A stretch of DNA of 64,000 nt, from contig NZ_CP083952.1 in the NCBI RefSeq assembly GCF_006442545.2, forward strand, positions 3,449,501-3,513,500, written 5' to 3'. Origin of the DNA: Mesorhizobium sp. B2-1-8. Its GTDB lineage: Bacteria; Pseudomonadota; Alphaproteobacteria; Rhizobiales; Rhizobiaceae. The position numbers were made by a program, and so were the translations under genes. How positions within the stretch are numbered: the first letter of the stretch is position 1; the number at the start of each line of letters is the position of its first letter. The notes beneath the pieces were generated by a model, which was not told the DNA's origin, searched no databases, and saw only the letters and a list, made by a program, of their open reading frames with translations. Shown in pieces: positions 1 through 8,656 of this stretch.

Positions 1-416
1 CCTTTCAGCGGGCCGACAACCGGTCCCATGAAGGTCTTGTAGTAGAAGCCGGCCGACAGCAGCTTGCCGCCGAGCTGGTTGACGGCATGGATGTCCCAGG
101 TGAGCGAGGGAAAACGGTTCTGGCTGACGGCGATCAGCCCGTCATGGATCTCGACCATGGTTGCCGGAATGTTGGGCTCGCGCACTTCGCCCTTCAGCAC
201 CGTTACCAGCGCGTTGGGCTCCTCGACGCCTGCGCTCAGCAGGCCGCGCGGGCGGTGGTATTTGAAAGAACGCCCGAACAGCGTGACGCCGCTGGCCAGC
301 AGGGCGGATGCCAGCGTGTCGCCGCCATGCCCGGTATAGGCAACGCCGTCGAACGTGAAGCGGATGGTCTTCAGCCGGTCTATGCGGCCGCCGGTGTCGG
401 TGCGGCGCGGGCTCAT
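1..416 (-). CDS. soxA: Sarcosine oxidase alpha subunit, N-terminal part (runs off window)
   Basis: About 138 N-terminal residues of the large subunit of heterotetrameric sarcosine oxidase, which oxidatively demethylates sarcosine to glycine and feeds the methyl group to tetrahydrofolate. The visible part is the Fer2_4-like N-terminal domain, with the conserved stretches GHGGDTLASALLASGV and FKYHRPRG that are typical of SoxA and related octopine/nopaline oxidases. The ATG overlaps the soxD stop (ATGA), so it is translationally coupled in a soxB-soxD-soxA operon. The rest of soxA, and probably soxG, lies outside the window. Identification is confident from order and motifs. Confidence 0.93.
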   Translation of the reverse strand, partial: MSPRRTDTGGRIDRLKTIRFTFDGVAYTGHGGDTLASALLASGVTLFGRSFKYHRPRGLLSAGVEEPNALVTVLKGEVREPNIPATMVEIHDGLIAVSQNRFPSLTWDIHAVNQLGGKLLSAGFYYKTFMGPVVGPLK

Positions 417-709
417 GGCTTGTCCTCCGCCTTGCGGCGCGCGGCCGAGCTGTGATCACCGCGCACGAAGGCGACACTGGAAATCTCATGCGTCAGCGTG
501 TTGCGCACAACCCTCAGGTGAGCCCGGCAGCCGCCGGAATGCTGCCAGATCTCGTTGTGGTCGCCGGCCGGGTTCAGCCGGTCGTAGACATAGGCGTTCC
601 AGGCCTCGAAATTCTGCGAGGCAGGATCGGGACGTTCGCGGTTGCCGTCACCCTGATAGGTGAACTCGATGACGTCGCGTGGGCCGCAATAGGGGCAAGT
701 GATCAGCAC
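413..709 (-). CDS. soxD: Sarcosine oxidase delta subunit
   Basis: A 98-residue protein of the length normal for SoxD, the small zinc-binding subunit of heterotetrameric sarcosine oxidase. The N-terminus carries CPYCG (Cys5, Cys8) and a second pair appears as His57 and Cys61 in QHSGGC, matching the Cys2-His-Cys zinc site known for this subunit. It starts nine bases after the soxB stop and overlaps soxA by four bases. It has no catalytic role of its own; in the family it stabilises the complex. Confidence 0.95.
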   Translation of the reverse strand: MLITCPYCGPRDVIEFTYQGDGNRERPDPASQNFEAWNAYVYDRLNPAGDHNEIWQHSGGCRAHLRVVRNTLTHEISSVAFVRGDHSSAARRKAEDKP

Positions 710-718
710 GGAATGTTC

Positions 719-1978
719 CTAATGAAGCCGCGGATTCGCGCCCTGGCCCTTGTCGTCGATCACCAGGCCTCGATGGAAGCGGTCGAGCGTGAAAGGGGCG
801 TTGAAATCGTGCGGTTGGTCCTTGGCGATGGTCCAGGCAAAGCACCAGCCGGAAGCAGGCGTCGCCTTGAAGCCGCCATAGCACCAGCCGCAATTGAGAT
901 ACATGCCGGGCAGGGGCCCCATGGTGATGATCGGCGAGCCGTCCATCGACATGTCGCAGACGCCGCCCCAGGAGCGCAGCATGCGCACACGCGCAAGGCC
1001 CGGGAAAAGCGCGAGCATCTCGCTCATCACCTCGTCGACGATGGGCAGGTTGCCGCGCTGGGCGTAGCTGTTGTAGCCGTCGATGTCGCCGCCATAGACA
1101 AGGCCGCCCTTGTCGGACTGCGACATGTAGAAATGGCCCATGCCGAAGGTCACGACCGTGTCGATGAAGGGTTTCAGTGATTCGGTGACGAAGGCCTGCA
1201 GCACATGGCTTTCGATCGGCATCGTCTCGACACCGGCCAGTTGCATGACGCGGCCGGTGCTGCCGGCCACCGCGACCGCTACCTTCTTGGCCCTGATATC
1301 GCCGCGCGAGGTGGTAACGCCGGTGACGCGGTCGCCGTCGCGCAGGAAGCCGGTGACCTCGCAATTCTCGACGATGTCGACGCCGCGCCGGTCGGCGCCG
1401 CGCGCATAGCCCCAGGCGACCGCGTCGTGCCTGGCGGTGCCGGCGCGCCGCTGCATCAGGCCGCCGACGACAGGAAAGCGTGCATCGCTGGAGATGTCGA
1501 GCGCCGGGATCAGGCGCTTGATCTCGGCCGGCGTCATCAATTCCGCATCGACGCCGAGATGGCGCATGGCATTGCCGCGCCTTGCATAGTCGTCGAACTG
1601 AGCCGGCGTGTGCGCCAGGTTCAGGCAGCCGCGCTGCGAGAACATGACGTTGTAGTTGAGTTCGTGTGACAGGTTTTCCCACAGCTTCATCGAATGTTCG
1701 TAGAAGCGGGTGTTGGCGGGCAGGAGATAGTTCGAGCGAACGGCCGTGGTGTTGCGGCCGACATTGCCGGAGCCGAGCCAGCCTTTTTCCAGCACCGCGA
1801 CATTGGTGATGCCGTGCTCCTTGGCCAGATAGTAGGCCGTCGCCAGGCCGTGACCGCCGCCGCCGATGATGATGACGTCGTAGGATGCCTTCGGATCCGG
1901 CTTGCGCCAGGCCGGCTTCCAGTCCTTGTTTCCCTTGAACGCGTTCGCGAGCAGCGAAAGGGCCGAGTACTCTGCCAT
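719..1978 (-). CDS. soxB: Sarcosine oxidase beta subunit
   Basis: A 419-residue FAD/FMN flavoprotein, the catalytic subunit for sarcosine oxidation. A Rossmann dinucleotide-binding motif IIGGGGHGLATAYYLA lies at residues 37-52. His184 in RHDAVAW lies where the covalent FMN histidine is reported for this family (from memory). This is the first gene of the operon. The region upstream, shared with the divergent mechanosensitive channel gene, has no strong promoter I can name. Sarcosine is the product expected from the dimethylglycine dehydrogenase-like enzymes encoded elsewhere in the window, so this operon would supply the last demethylation step to glycine. Confidence 0.95.
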   Translation of the reverse strand: MAEYSALSLLANAFKGNKDWKPAWRKPDPKASYDVIIIGGGGHGLATAYYLAKEHGITNVAVLEKGWLGSGNVGRNTTAVRSNYLLPANTRFYEHSMKLWENLSHELNYNVMFSQRGCLNLAHTPAQFDDYARRGNAMRHLGVDAELMTPAEIKRLIPALDISSDARFPVVGGLMQRRAGTARHDAVAWGYARGADRRGVDIVENCEVTGFLRDGDRVTGVTTSRGDIRAKKVAVAVAGSTGRVMQLAGVETMPIESHVLQAFVTESLKPFIDTVVTFGMGHFYMSQSDKGGLVYGGDIDGYNSYAQRGNLPIVDEVMSEMLALFPGLARVRMLRSWGGVCDMSMDGSPIITMGPLPGMYLNCGWCYGGFKATPASGWCFAWTIAKDQPHDFNAPFTLDRFHRGLVIDDKGQGANPRLH

Positions 1979-2177
1979 GTGTAAGGTGTCCGTTGCGGGC
2001 GATGCGGCAGACTATAGAGCAGGGGGCTGATAGAAAGCCAATATTGCGCCATCGCCTTTCGACTGGCCGACGCTTGATGTGTGCGATCGGTCGCGGTGGC
2101 TTGCCCCATGATATGGCCGTCTTTATCAAGGGACAGGCTTTTGAATGCCTTTGCCGCCCGCGAGTCGCCGATCCATC

Positions 2178-4667
2178 ATGTTTTTTCGATTGCTTCGCCT
2201 CATATTGGTCCTGGCGCTTGTCGTTTCGGCGCCGCTGTCGTTCGAGGCGGCGGCGCAAGGCGTTGGCCAGGCGCCCGCGGGACTGGTCGCCGACCAGCAG
2301 AAGATCATCCAGGGCCTGACGACCAAGGCCGACAATTTCGAGAAGCAGATACAACAGGATGGCGAGGACGACAGCAACCTCGTCGATATCCGCCTGCAAC
2401 TCGAGGAATTGTCACGGCAATCGCTGACCAGCGCGCTGGCGTTCCGGACACGCCTGGGCGAAATCAACAGCCGGCTCGAACAGCTCGGGCCGGCACCTGC
2501 CACCGGCCAACCGGCGGAGCCCGACATCGTCAGCGGCGAACGCCAGGCGCTGACGTCCGAAAAGGCGGAGATCAACGCGGTCATCTCGCAGGCTCAGGCC
2601 TTGTCGATCCGTATCAGCGGGCTGATCGACAAGATCGGCAACATGCGCAGCGCGCTTTTCCGCAATCTTTTGACCAAGCGCTATGTGCTCTCGGACGCCT
2701 TGAGCCCGCAGGTCTTTTCCGATGCCCGGGAAGAGTTCGGCAATTTCTACAAGGCAGTGTCATCCTGGCTGAGCTTCGCCTTCAGGTTCAAGTTCCAGGC
2801 CATCCTGGCGGCAACATTCGTGGCGCTCGGCCTGGCGCTGGTGCTGCTGGTCGGCGGCAGGCGCCTGTTCGGACGGGTTTTCGAAGCCGATCCTACCAAC
2901 GAGGACCCGTCCTATCTCACTCGCCTTTCGGTGGCCTTCTGGTCGACCCTACTGCCGACGCTTGCAGTCGGCGCCTTTCTCGGATCAACGATCTTCTTCT
3001 TCAATTATTACAATGTCTTGCGCGGCGATATCGGGCTCTTCCTCAATGCCCTTGCGATGGTCGTCGGAGTGGTGTTCTGCGTCAACCGGCTGACAAACGC
3101 AGCCCTTTCGCCGCGGCTGCCGAACTGGCGTCTGATCCCGGTCGAGACCGGGCCGGCGCGTTGGCTGGTCCGCTTGGCCACAGCCATGGCCGTGGTCATC
3201 AGCTTCAACACCTTCCTCTCGGTGATCAATGACAAGATGGGGTCGCCCCTGTCACTGACGATCGCGCGCAGCTTCGTCGCCACCATCGTCGTCGGCATCA
3301 TCCTGATCCTGATGGCGATGCTGCGGCCGTTCAAGGCGCGCGACGGTAGCTGGCGGCCTTGGCCCGCATGGCTGCGTTACCTGTCGCTAACCCTTGGCCT
3401 GTTCACCATCATAGCCGCCTTGCTTGGCTATATCGGCCTTGCGCTCTTTGTCTCCTTGCAGGTCGTGGTCACAGGCACAGCCTTGATCACCGCCTATATC
3501 GGCTTTCTGTCGGCTAGGGCGATCGGCGAGGAGGGTGCTTTCGCCAATACCTCGGTCGGGCGCTGGCTGTCGGCCAATTCCAGCTACGAGGAGACCGCAC
3601 TCGACCAGTTCGGCCTTGTCGTCAGCATCGCCATCAACGTGATGATCGTGCTGGTGTTCCTGCCGTTGATCCTTATGATGTGGGGCTTCCAGCCCGGCGA
3701 TATCGAAGCGTGGGCATACAAGCTCGCAACCGGAATCAACATCGGTTCGGTGACGATTTCGGTCACCGGCATCCTGTCGGGCATTGTCGTCTTCGTCATC
3801 GGTTATTTCCTGACGCGCTGGTTCCAGGGCTGGCTGGACGGCTCGGTCATGGCGCGCGGCAAGGTCGATACCGGGGTCCGCAACTCGATCCGGCTGGCAG
3901 TGGGCTATGCCGGCGTTGCGCTCGCCGCGCTGGTCGGTATTTCGGCGGCCGGCATCGACCTCTCCAGCCTGGCGCTCGTCGCGGGTGCGCTTTCCCTCGG
4001 TATCGGCTTTGGTCTGCAGAATGTGGTGTCCAATTTCGTCTCCGGCCTGATCCTTTTGGCCGAACGCCCGTTCAAGGTCGGCGACTGGATCGTGGCCGGC
4101 GACGTCAGCGGTACGGTCAAGAAGATCAGCGTGCGCGCCACCGAGATCGAGACTTTCCAGCGGCAGTCGGTGATCCTGCCCAATTCGAACCTGATCAACA
4201 ATGCCGTCGGCAACTGGACGCACCGCAACAAGCTCGGCCGCATCGACATCAAGGTTGGCGTCGCCTATGGCAGCGACGTCAAGCAGGTTCACGCCGTCCT
4301 GCTGGATATCGCGCGCAGCCATCCGCTGGTGCTGAAGAACCCCGAGCCGTTCGTGCTGTTTTCCAATTTCGGACCCGCCGCGCTCGAATTCGAGATTCGT
4401 CTGTTCCTGGCCGATGTGACGAACGGCAACGTCGTGCAGAACGACGTCCGCTTCACCGTGCTGGAGAAATTCGTCGACCAGCACATCGAAATCCCTTCCA
4501 CGCCGCGCGCGGTCGTCGAGGCCAAGAAGCACGTGGCTTGGCCGACCGATGACGACAAGATCGAGGCCGATTTCGCGGAGCAGCAGGAGGCCAAAGCGCA
4601 AGCCGAAGCCGAGGCGAAGCGTCAAGCCAAATCGGGCCGCAGGACACGCAAGCCCGATCCGGATTAG
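2178..4667 (+). CDS. MscS-type mechanosensitive channel with DUF3772 N-terminal region
   Basis: About 829 residues. It begins with a signal peptide (MFFRLLRLILVLALVVSAPL, cleavage near AAAQG), followed by a periplasmic coiled-coil-rich DUF3772-like part, roughly ten membrane segments and a C-terminal MscS domain. The hallmark pore and beta-domain stretch runs from about residue 610 (GIGFGLQNVVSNFVSGLILL) through ERPFKVGDW and VILPNSNLINN. The tail is charged and rich in Ala, Glu and Lys. The family (MscK/YbdG-like large channels) releases solutes on hypo-osmotic shock. An in-frame ATG 33 bases upstream exists, but the chosen start gives a clean signal peptide. Confidence 0.9.
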   Translation: MFFRLLRLILVLALVVSAPLSFEAAAQGVGQAPAGLVADQQKIIQGLTTKADNFEKQIQQDGEDDSNLVDIRLQLEELSRQSLTSALAFRTRLGEINSRLEQLGPAPATGQPAEPDIVSGERQALTSEKAEINAVISQAQALSIRISGLIDKIGNMRSALFRNLLTKRYVLSDALSPQVFSDAREEFGNFYKAVSSWLSFAFRFKFQAILAATFVALGLALVLLVGGRRLFGRVFEADPTNEDPSYLTRLSVAFWSTLLPTLAVGAFLGSTIFFFNYYNVLRGDIGLFLNALAMVVGVVFCVNRLTNAALSPRLPNWRLIPVETGPARWLVRLATAMAVVISFNTFLSVINDKMGSPLSLTIARSFVATIVVGIILILMAMLRPFKARDGSWRPWPAWLRYLSLTLGLFTIIAALLGYIGLALFVSLQVVVTGTALITAYIGFLSARAIGEEGAFANTSVGRWLSANSSYEETALDQFGLVVSIAINVMIVLVFLPLILMMWGFQPGDIEAWAYKLATGINIGSVTISVTGILSGIVVFVIGYFLTRWFQGWLDGSVMARGKVDTGVRNSIRLAVGYAGVALAALVGISAAGIDLSSLALVAGALSLGIGFGLQNVVSNFVSGLILLAERPFKVGDWIVAGDVSGTVKKISVRATEIETFQRQSVILPNSNLINNAVGNWTHRNKLGRIDIKVGVAYGSDVKQVHAVLLDIARSHPLVLKNPEPFVLFSNFGPAALEFEIRLFLADVTNGNVVQNDVRFTVLEKFVDQHIEIPSTPRAVVEAKKHVAWPTDDDKIEADFAEQQEAKAQAEAEAKRQAKSGRRTRKPDPD

Positions 4668-4821
4668 ATTGGAATTTCAGGGTTGCACGTCGCCAAGGCC
4701 AATTGCGGCATGAATGCGGCATTCAGTTGCGGTTCAGCTTCCATCTCATATAAGCTCCCATGCAAAGGCGAAAATGCCTTGTGAAATGCAACAGAGGCGG
4801 TGGGAACACCGATACTGCAAA

Positions 4822-5085
4822 ATGTGGAAGTCTCTCGTCGCTGCCCTGGCCATGCTCGCCGTGAGCGGCTCGGCCCATGCCGCAAGCGCGGTCAACAAGG
4901 ACGCCGAGACCCGCACGCTGGTCGTGACCGAGGGCGGCAGCAAGACCGAGCTCGCGCTGGCCGGCGGTGAAACCGTCGAGTTCTGCCAGAACGGCTGCTT
5001 CGTCACCTTGCCGAACGGTGACCTCGAAGCTCTGACCGGTTCGGAAACCGTCGAGATTTCCGGCGGCGTCGCCCGCATCAAGTAG
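4822..5085 (+). CDS. Small exported hypothetical protein
   Basis: An 87-residue protein with a signal peptide (MWKSLVAALAMLAVSGSAHA, cleavage after AHA), giving a mature periplasmic protein of about 67 residues. The mature part is acidic and beta-rich in appearance (TRTLVVTEGG, TVEISGGVARIK) and holds two cysteines in FCQNGCF that could form a disulfide. I do not recognise a characterised family. An in-frame ATG further upstream exists, but starting there would bury the signal peptide, so the internal ATG is preferred. A strong terminator follows directly. Confidence 0.8.
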   Translation: MWKSLVAALAMLAVSGSAHAASAVNKDAETRTLVVTEGGSKTELALAGGETVEFCQNGCFVTLPNGDLEALTGSETVEISGGVARIK

Positions 5086-5103
5086 TCTCTGCGGCATGAT
5101 TGG

Positions 5104-5131
5104 AAAGGCCGGGCGTTTGTCCGGCCTTTTA
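5104..5131 (+). terminator. Rho-independent terminator
   Basis: A nine-base stem AAAGGCCGG pairs with CCGGCCTTT around an eight-base loop and is followed by T residues. It closes the transcript of the small exported protein and separates it from the HAD-UbiA cluster. Confidence 0.85.
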
Positions 5132-5311
5132 TCGTTTCCGGTAGCGGTTGTTTAACAATGACGCTGAAAATACCGCCTCGGCAGCCGCTTGCAACCCTGC
5201 GTTTTAACGTTCGCTAGGCGATCCCCCGCTATACCGCTGTCCAAGACGCCGAAACACGGCGCTCAACGGGATTCCGGTTTCCGGATCACACGCTGGCAGG
5301 GCAGGACGGGC

Positions 5312-6745
5312 ATGGACGCGCGGTCGGACAGGAACGCAATACCGCTTGCGGTCGATCTCGACGGCACGCTGATCGCGACGGACCTTTTGTGGGAAGGACT
5401 GTTCATCCTCCTCAAGAAGAACCCGCTCTATCTCTTCCTTGTCCCTTTCTGGGCGGCCGGCGGGCCAGCGCGGCTGAAGCAGGCGATCGCCCAGCGCATC
5501 GACATCGACCCCGCGATGCTGCCCTATCGGGCGCCGCTGCTCGACCGGCTCCGCGCCGAGCACGCCGAAGGCCGCAAGCTCGTTCTGGCGACCGGCACGC
5601 CGCGCAAGTTCGCCGATGCCATTGCTGTCCATCTCGGCATCTTCGATCGGGTGCTGGCCACTGACGGCCTCGACAATCTCACTTCGGGCAAGAAGCGCGC
5701 CTCGCTCCTCGATGCCTATGGCGATGCCGGTTTCGACTATGCCGGCAACAGCCGCCATGACCTCCAGGTCTTCGACGCGGCGCGCAGCGCGATCGTGGTG
5801 GCGCCGGACCGTCATGCCGCGCGCTGGCAGGCGGCGCATGGCGCCGAAACGATGCCGGCGCCGAAGCCGACATTGCGGACCATCGTCAAGATGCTGCGCG
5901 TCCACCAGTGGCTGAAGAACTCCCTGATCGCCGTGCCGATGATGCTGTCGCACGAATATTTCAATCCCAACATGATCTGGCAATGTTTGCTGGCGTTCAT
6001 CTCGTTCAGCGCAGTAGCGTCGGCGATCTATATCCTCAACGATTTCTTCGATCTTGCGCTCGACCGCAAGCATCCCACCAAGCGCAACAGGCCGTTTGCC
6101 AGCGGCGCACTTTCGATCCCGTTCGGCCTCGGCGCAATCGCGGTGCTGCTGGCGATCGGCGTCGGGACCAGCTGCCTTCTGCCGATCGAATTCCTCGGGG
6201 TGCTCGGTGGCTATATGGTCGTAACCACGGCCTATTCGCTGTCGTTCAAGCGCATGCTTCTGGTCGACGTGCTGACGCTTGCCGGGCTCTATACGATCCG
6301 CGTGCTCGCCGGCGCGGCCGCGACCGGCGTCGACGTGTCGTTCTGGCTGCTCGCCTTTTCGATCTTCTTCTTCCTGTCGCTGGCATTGGTGAAGCGCTTC
6401 GTCGAACTGCGCACCACAGCCATACCGCCAGGCGAACGCATTGCCGGCCGCGGCTATCGCACGGAAGATCAGGAGATCGTCGCCCAGGCCGGCATGGCTT
6501 CGGCCTTCTCCTCGGCGCTGGTGCTGGCGCTCTACATGGACAGCGTCGCGGTGCGCGAACTCTATCCGCATCCCTGGCTGATCTGGCCGCTGGCGCCGAT
6601 CGTGCTCTATCTCACCATGCGGGTCTGGATCCTGGCGCGCCGCGACGAAATGCACGACGACCCGGTCGTCTTCATCATCAGCGACTGGCGCAGCCAGATC
6701 GTGGTGGCGATCGGCGCCGTGCTGCTGGTCATCGGGGGCTGGTAG
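5312..6745 (+). CDS. HAD phosphatase-UbiA fusion, DPPR synthase-like phosphoribosyltransferase
   Basis: A 477-residue fusion. Residues 1-175 form a HAD phosphatase with DLDGT at 15-19, Thr in LATGTP near 92-97, a Lys region near 127 and GNSRHD at 145-150. Residues from about 190 form an eight-to-nine-helix UbiA domain with LRVHQWLKN and NDFFDLALDRKHPTKRNRP (243-261). The latter closely resembles the PRPP/Mg site of mycobacterial Rv3806c, which makes polyprenyl-phosphoryl-phosphoribose. The fused phosphatase would remove the 5-phosphate, so one protein could do two successive steps. It lies two bases before the DprE1-like gene. A longer in-frame ATG start exists, but the HAD motif begins right after the chosen Met. 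Polyprenyl length and exact donor are inference. Confidence 0.85.
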   Translation: MDARSDRNAIPLAVDLDGTLIATDLLWEGLFILLKKNPLYLFLVPFWAAGGPARLKQAIAQRIDIDPAMLPYRAPLLDRLRAEHAEGRKLVLATGTPRKFADAIAVHLGIFDRVLATDGLDNLTSGKKRASLLDAYGDAGFDYAGNSRHDLQVFDAARSAIVVAPDRHAARWQAAHGAETMPAPKPTLRTIVKMLRVHQWLKNSLIAVPMMLSHEYFNPNMIWQCLLAFISFSAVASAIYILNDFFDLALDRKHPTKRNRPFASGALSIPFGLGAIAVLLAIGVGTSCLLPIEFLGVLGGYMVVTTAYSLSFKRMLLVDVLTLAGLYTIRVLAGAAATGVDVSFWLLAFSIFFFLSLALVKRFVELRTTAIPPGERIAGRGYRTEDQEIVAQAGMASAFSSALVLALYMDSVAVRELYPHPWLIWPLAPIVLYLTMRVWILARRDEMHDDPVVFIISDWRSQIVVAIGAVLLVIGGW

Positions 6746-6747
6746 GC

Positions 6748-8097
6748 ATGGCCGAACGCTTCCGGAGCTTCGGCCGTGCCACACCGCCAGCGGCAAGGGC
6801 GATCCATGCCGATGACGCCATTGCATTGCTGAAGGGTGGCCAGGCGAGGCAAGCATCGCTGCTTGCCTATGGCAATGGCCGATCCTACGGCGATTCCTGT
6901 CAGAACCAGGCCGGCACGGTCATCGACATGCGGCCCTTGAACCGCATTCGCGGCTTCAACGCCGAGAGCGGTCTGCTCGAAGCGGATGCCGGTGTGCTGC
7001 TCGCGGATGTCATTGCACATGCCGCGCCTCACGGCTTCTTTCCGGCGGTGGTCCCCGGCACACAATTCGTCACGCTCGGCGGCGCCATTGCCAACGATGT
7101 CCACGGCAAGAACCATCACCGGCGCGGCACTTTCGGTTGCCATGTGGAAAGCTTTACGCTGCTGCGGTCGGATGGACGCAGCTATCGCTGCTCGGCGACT
7201 GACAATCCGCGGCTGTTTCGGGCGACCATCGGCGGCATGGGTCTCACCGGCCTGATCCTGTCGGCCTCGATCCGGCTGATGCGGGTTCCGTCGCTCGACA
7301 TCATGGAAAAGACGACGCGGTTCCGCGATCTCGGCGAATATTTCGACTTCGCCGAAGCGGCGGACCAGGCCAATGAATATGCCGTCGCCTGGATCGACCA
7401 GCTTGCCGGTGGCCGCAATAGCGGACGCGGGCTGATGTTTACCGGCAACCATGCCGAGCATGGCTCGCATGCGGCCGTGCGTGCGAGCGGGAAATTCTCC
7501 GTGCCGTTCCAGCCGCCTTTCAACGTGCTCGGCCGGCCATTCCTGACCGCGTTCAACGCTGCCTACAGGTGGAAAAAGGGCCGGGCTGCCGTGCCGCGTC
7601 AGGTCGAATACCAGGGCTTCTTCTTCCCGCTCGACGGTGTGCGCGACTGGAACAGGCTCTATGGACCGAAGGGGCTGTTCCAGCATCAGAGCGTGGTTCC
7701 GGAAGAGGCCGCCCGCACGATCGTGCCGGCACTGCTCGCGGCTGCCCGGCAGGCCGGGCAGGGGTCGTTCCTCACCGTCTTGAAGCGCTTCGGCGCGGTC
7801 CGCTCGCCGGCATTGCTGTCGTTCCCGAGGCCTGGTTACACGCTGACGCTGGACTTCCCCAACAAGGGAGCCGCGACGCTTGCCCTGCTCGGCGAACTCG
7901 ACCGCATGACCATCGCGGCCGGTGGCGCGGTCAACCCCTACAAGGATGCGCGCATGGGCGCTGCGACCTTCGCCGCCTCCTTCGCCGACTGGCCGAGACT
8001 GGAAGCGTTGCGCGACCCTGCCTTCATGTCCGATTTCTGGGCGCGCACGGCCGGGAGCGTCGAACTGCGGCGGCGCGGCGCCGAGGCGGCCGAATAG
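6748..8097 (+). CDS. DprE1-like FAD-dependent oxidoreductase
   Basis: A 449-residue protein of the FAD_binding_4/ALO family. It shows YGNGRSYGDS (41-50), NDVHGKNHHRRGTFG (116-130) and GGMGLTG (162-168), which are signatures of mycobacterial DprE1, the flavoenzyme that oxidises the 2'-hydroxyl of decaprenylphosphoryl-ribose. Lys399 in NPYKDAR sits where the DprE1 catalytic lysine is expected, and Thr367 replaces the cysteine targeted by benzothiazinones (alignment by eye). The start is two bases after the UbiA gene stop. The homologue noeO is part of Nod-factor arabinosylation in Azorhizobium (recollection). Function as oxidase of a lipid-linked ribose is likely; the product fate is open. Confidence 0.85.
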   Translation: MAERFRSFGRATPPAARAIHADDAIALLKGGQARQASLLAYGNGRSYGDSCQNQAGTVIDMRPLNRIRGFNAESGLLEADAGVLLADVIAHAAPHGFFPAVVPGTQFVTLGGAIANDVHGKNHHRRGTFGCHVESFTLLRSDGRSYRCSATDNPRLFRATIGGMGLTGLILSASIRLMRVPSLDIMEKTTRFRDLGEYFDFAEAADQANEYAVAWIDQLAGGRNSGRGLMFTGNHAEHGSHAAVRASGKFSVPFQPPFNVLGRPFLTAFNAAYRWKKGRAAVPRQVEYQGFFFPLDGVRDWNRLYGPKGLFQHQSVVPEEAARTIVPALLAAARQAGQGSFLTVLKRFGAVRSPALLSFPRPGYTLTLDFPNKGAATLALLGELDRMTIAAGGAVNPYKDARMGAATFAASFADWPRLEALRDPAFMSDFWARTAGSVELRRRGAEAAE

Positions 8098-8221
8098 GTA
8101 AAATTAGAATGAATCATGGTTTCCGAATGCTTAACACCAAGGTTTACCCAAAACAGTCTTGTGAGTTCACGAAATATTTTTAGGTTTGTATTAGCTAACA
8201 TCACGAGGGTGGCGGGCTGAA

Positions 8222-8656
8222 ATGAAGTATATCTTTTTCATTCTCTTTACGGTCATGACCAATGCCGCTGCGCAGCTGATGCTGAAGCAAGGCATGATGT
8301 CGCTCGGACCGATTTCGTTCGAGGACACCAATCCGCTGATCAAGCTGCTGCAGATCGTCTTCAGCCCCTGGGTCTTCCTTGGCCTGTGCACCTTCGTCAT
8401 TTCGATGGCCTCGCATCTTTATGTGCTGTCCAAGGTCGAACTCTCCTTCGCCTATCCGTTCCTGAGCCTGGCTTACGTCGCCGTCGCGATCTTCGCCTAT
8501 TTCGTCTTCCGCGAGGATCTCAATGGCTGGCGCATCGCCGGCATTGCCTGCATCTGCGTCGGCACGGTGCTGATCGCGCAAAGTGGGCGAGGGCATGAGG
8601 ACCAGACCGCGTCCATCACCACCGACAAGATACAAGCAAACGAGATCGTTCGATGA
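8222..8656 (+). CDS. Four-helix EamA/SMR-type transporter, ArnE/ArnF-like
   Basis: A 144-residue protein with four predicted membrane helices and a short hydrophilic tail. The segment ELSFAYPFLSLAYVAVAIF near residues 80-98 resembles ArnE/ArnF, which flip undecaprenyl-phosphate-aminoarabinose, rather than drug-exporting EmrE. In this cluster the simplest job is flipping the polyprenyl-phosphate sugar made by the neighbouring enzymes. It is preceded by a 124-base AT-richer spacer that could hold its own promoter, and its stop overlaps the next ATG (ATGA). Confidence 0.75.
   Translation: MKYIFFILFTVMTNAAAQLMLKQGMMSLGPISFEDTNPLIKLLQIVFSPWVFLGLCTFVISMASHLYVLSKVELSFAYPFLSLAYVAVAIFAYFVFREDLNGWRIAGIACICVGTVLIAQSGRGHEDQTASITTDKIQANEIVR

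Noticed and set aside
648..2399. A 583-codon open frame on the minus strand across soxB and beyond
   Set aside because: It is the shifted frame of soxB and the channel gene; the translation is rich in Arg, His and Cys without domains, and soxB in the other frame has full family motifs.
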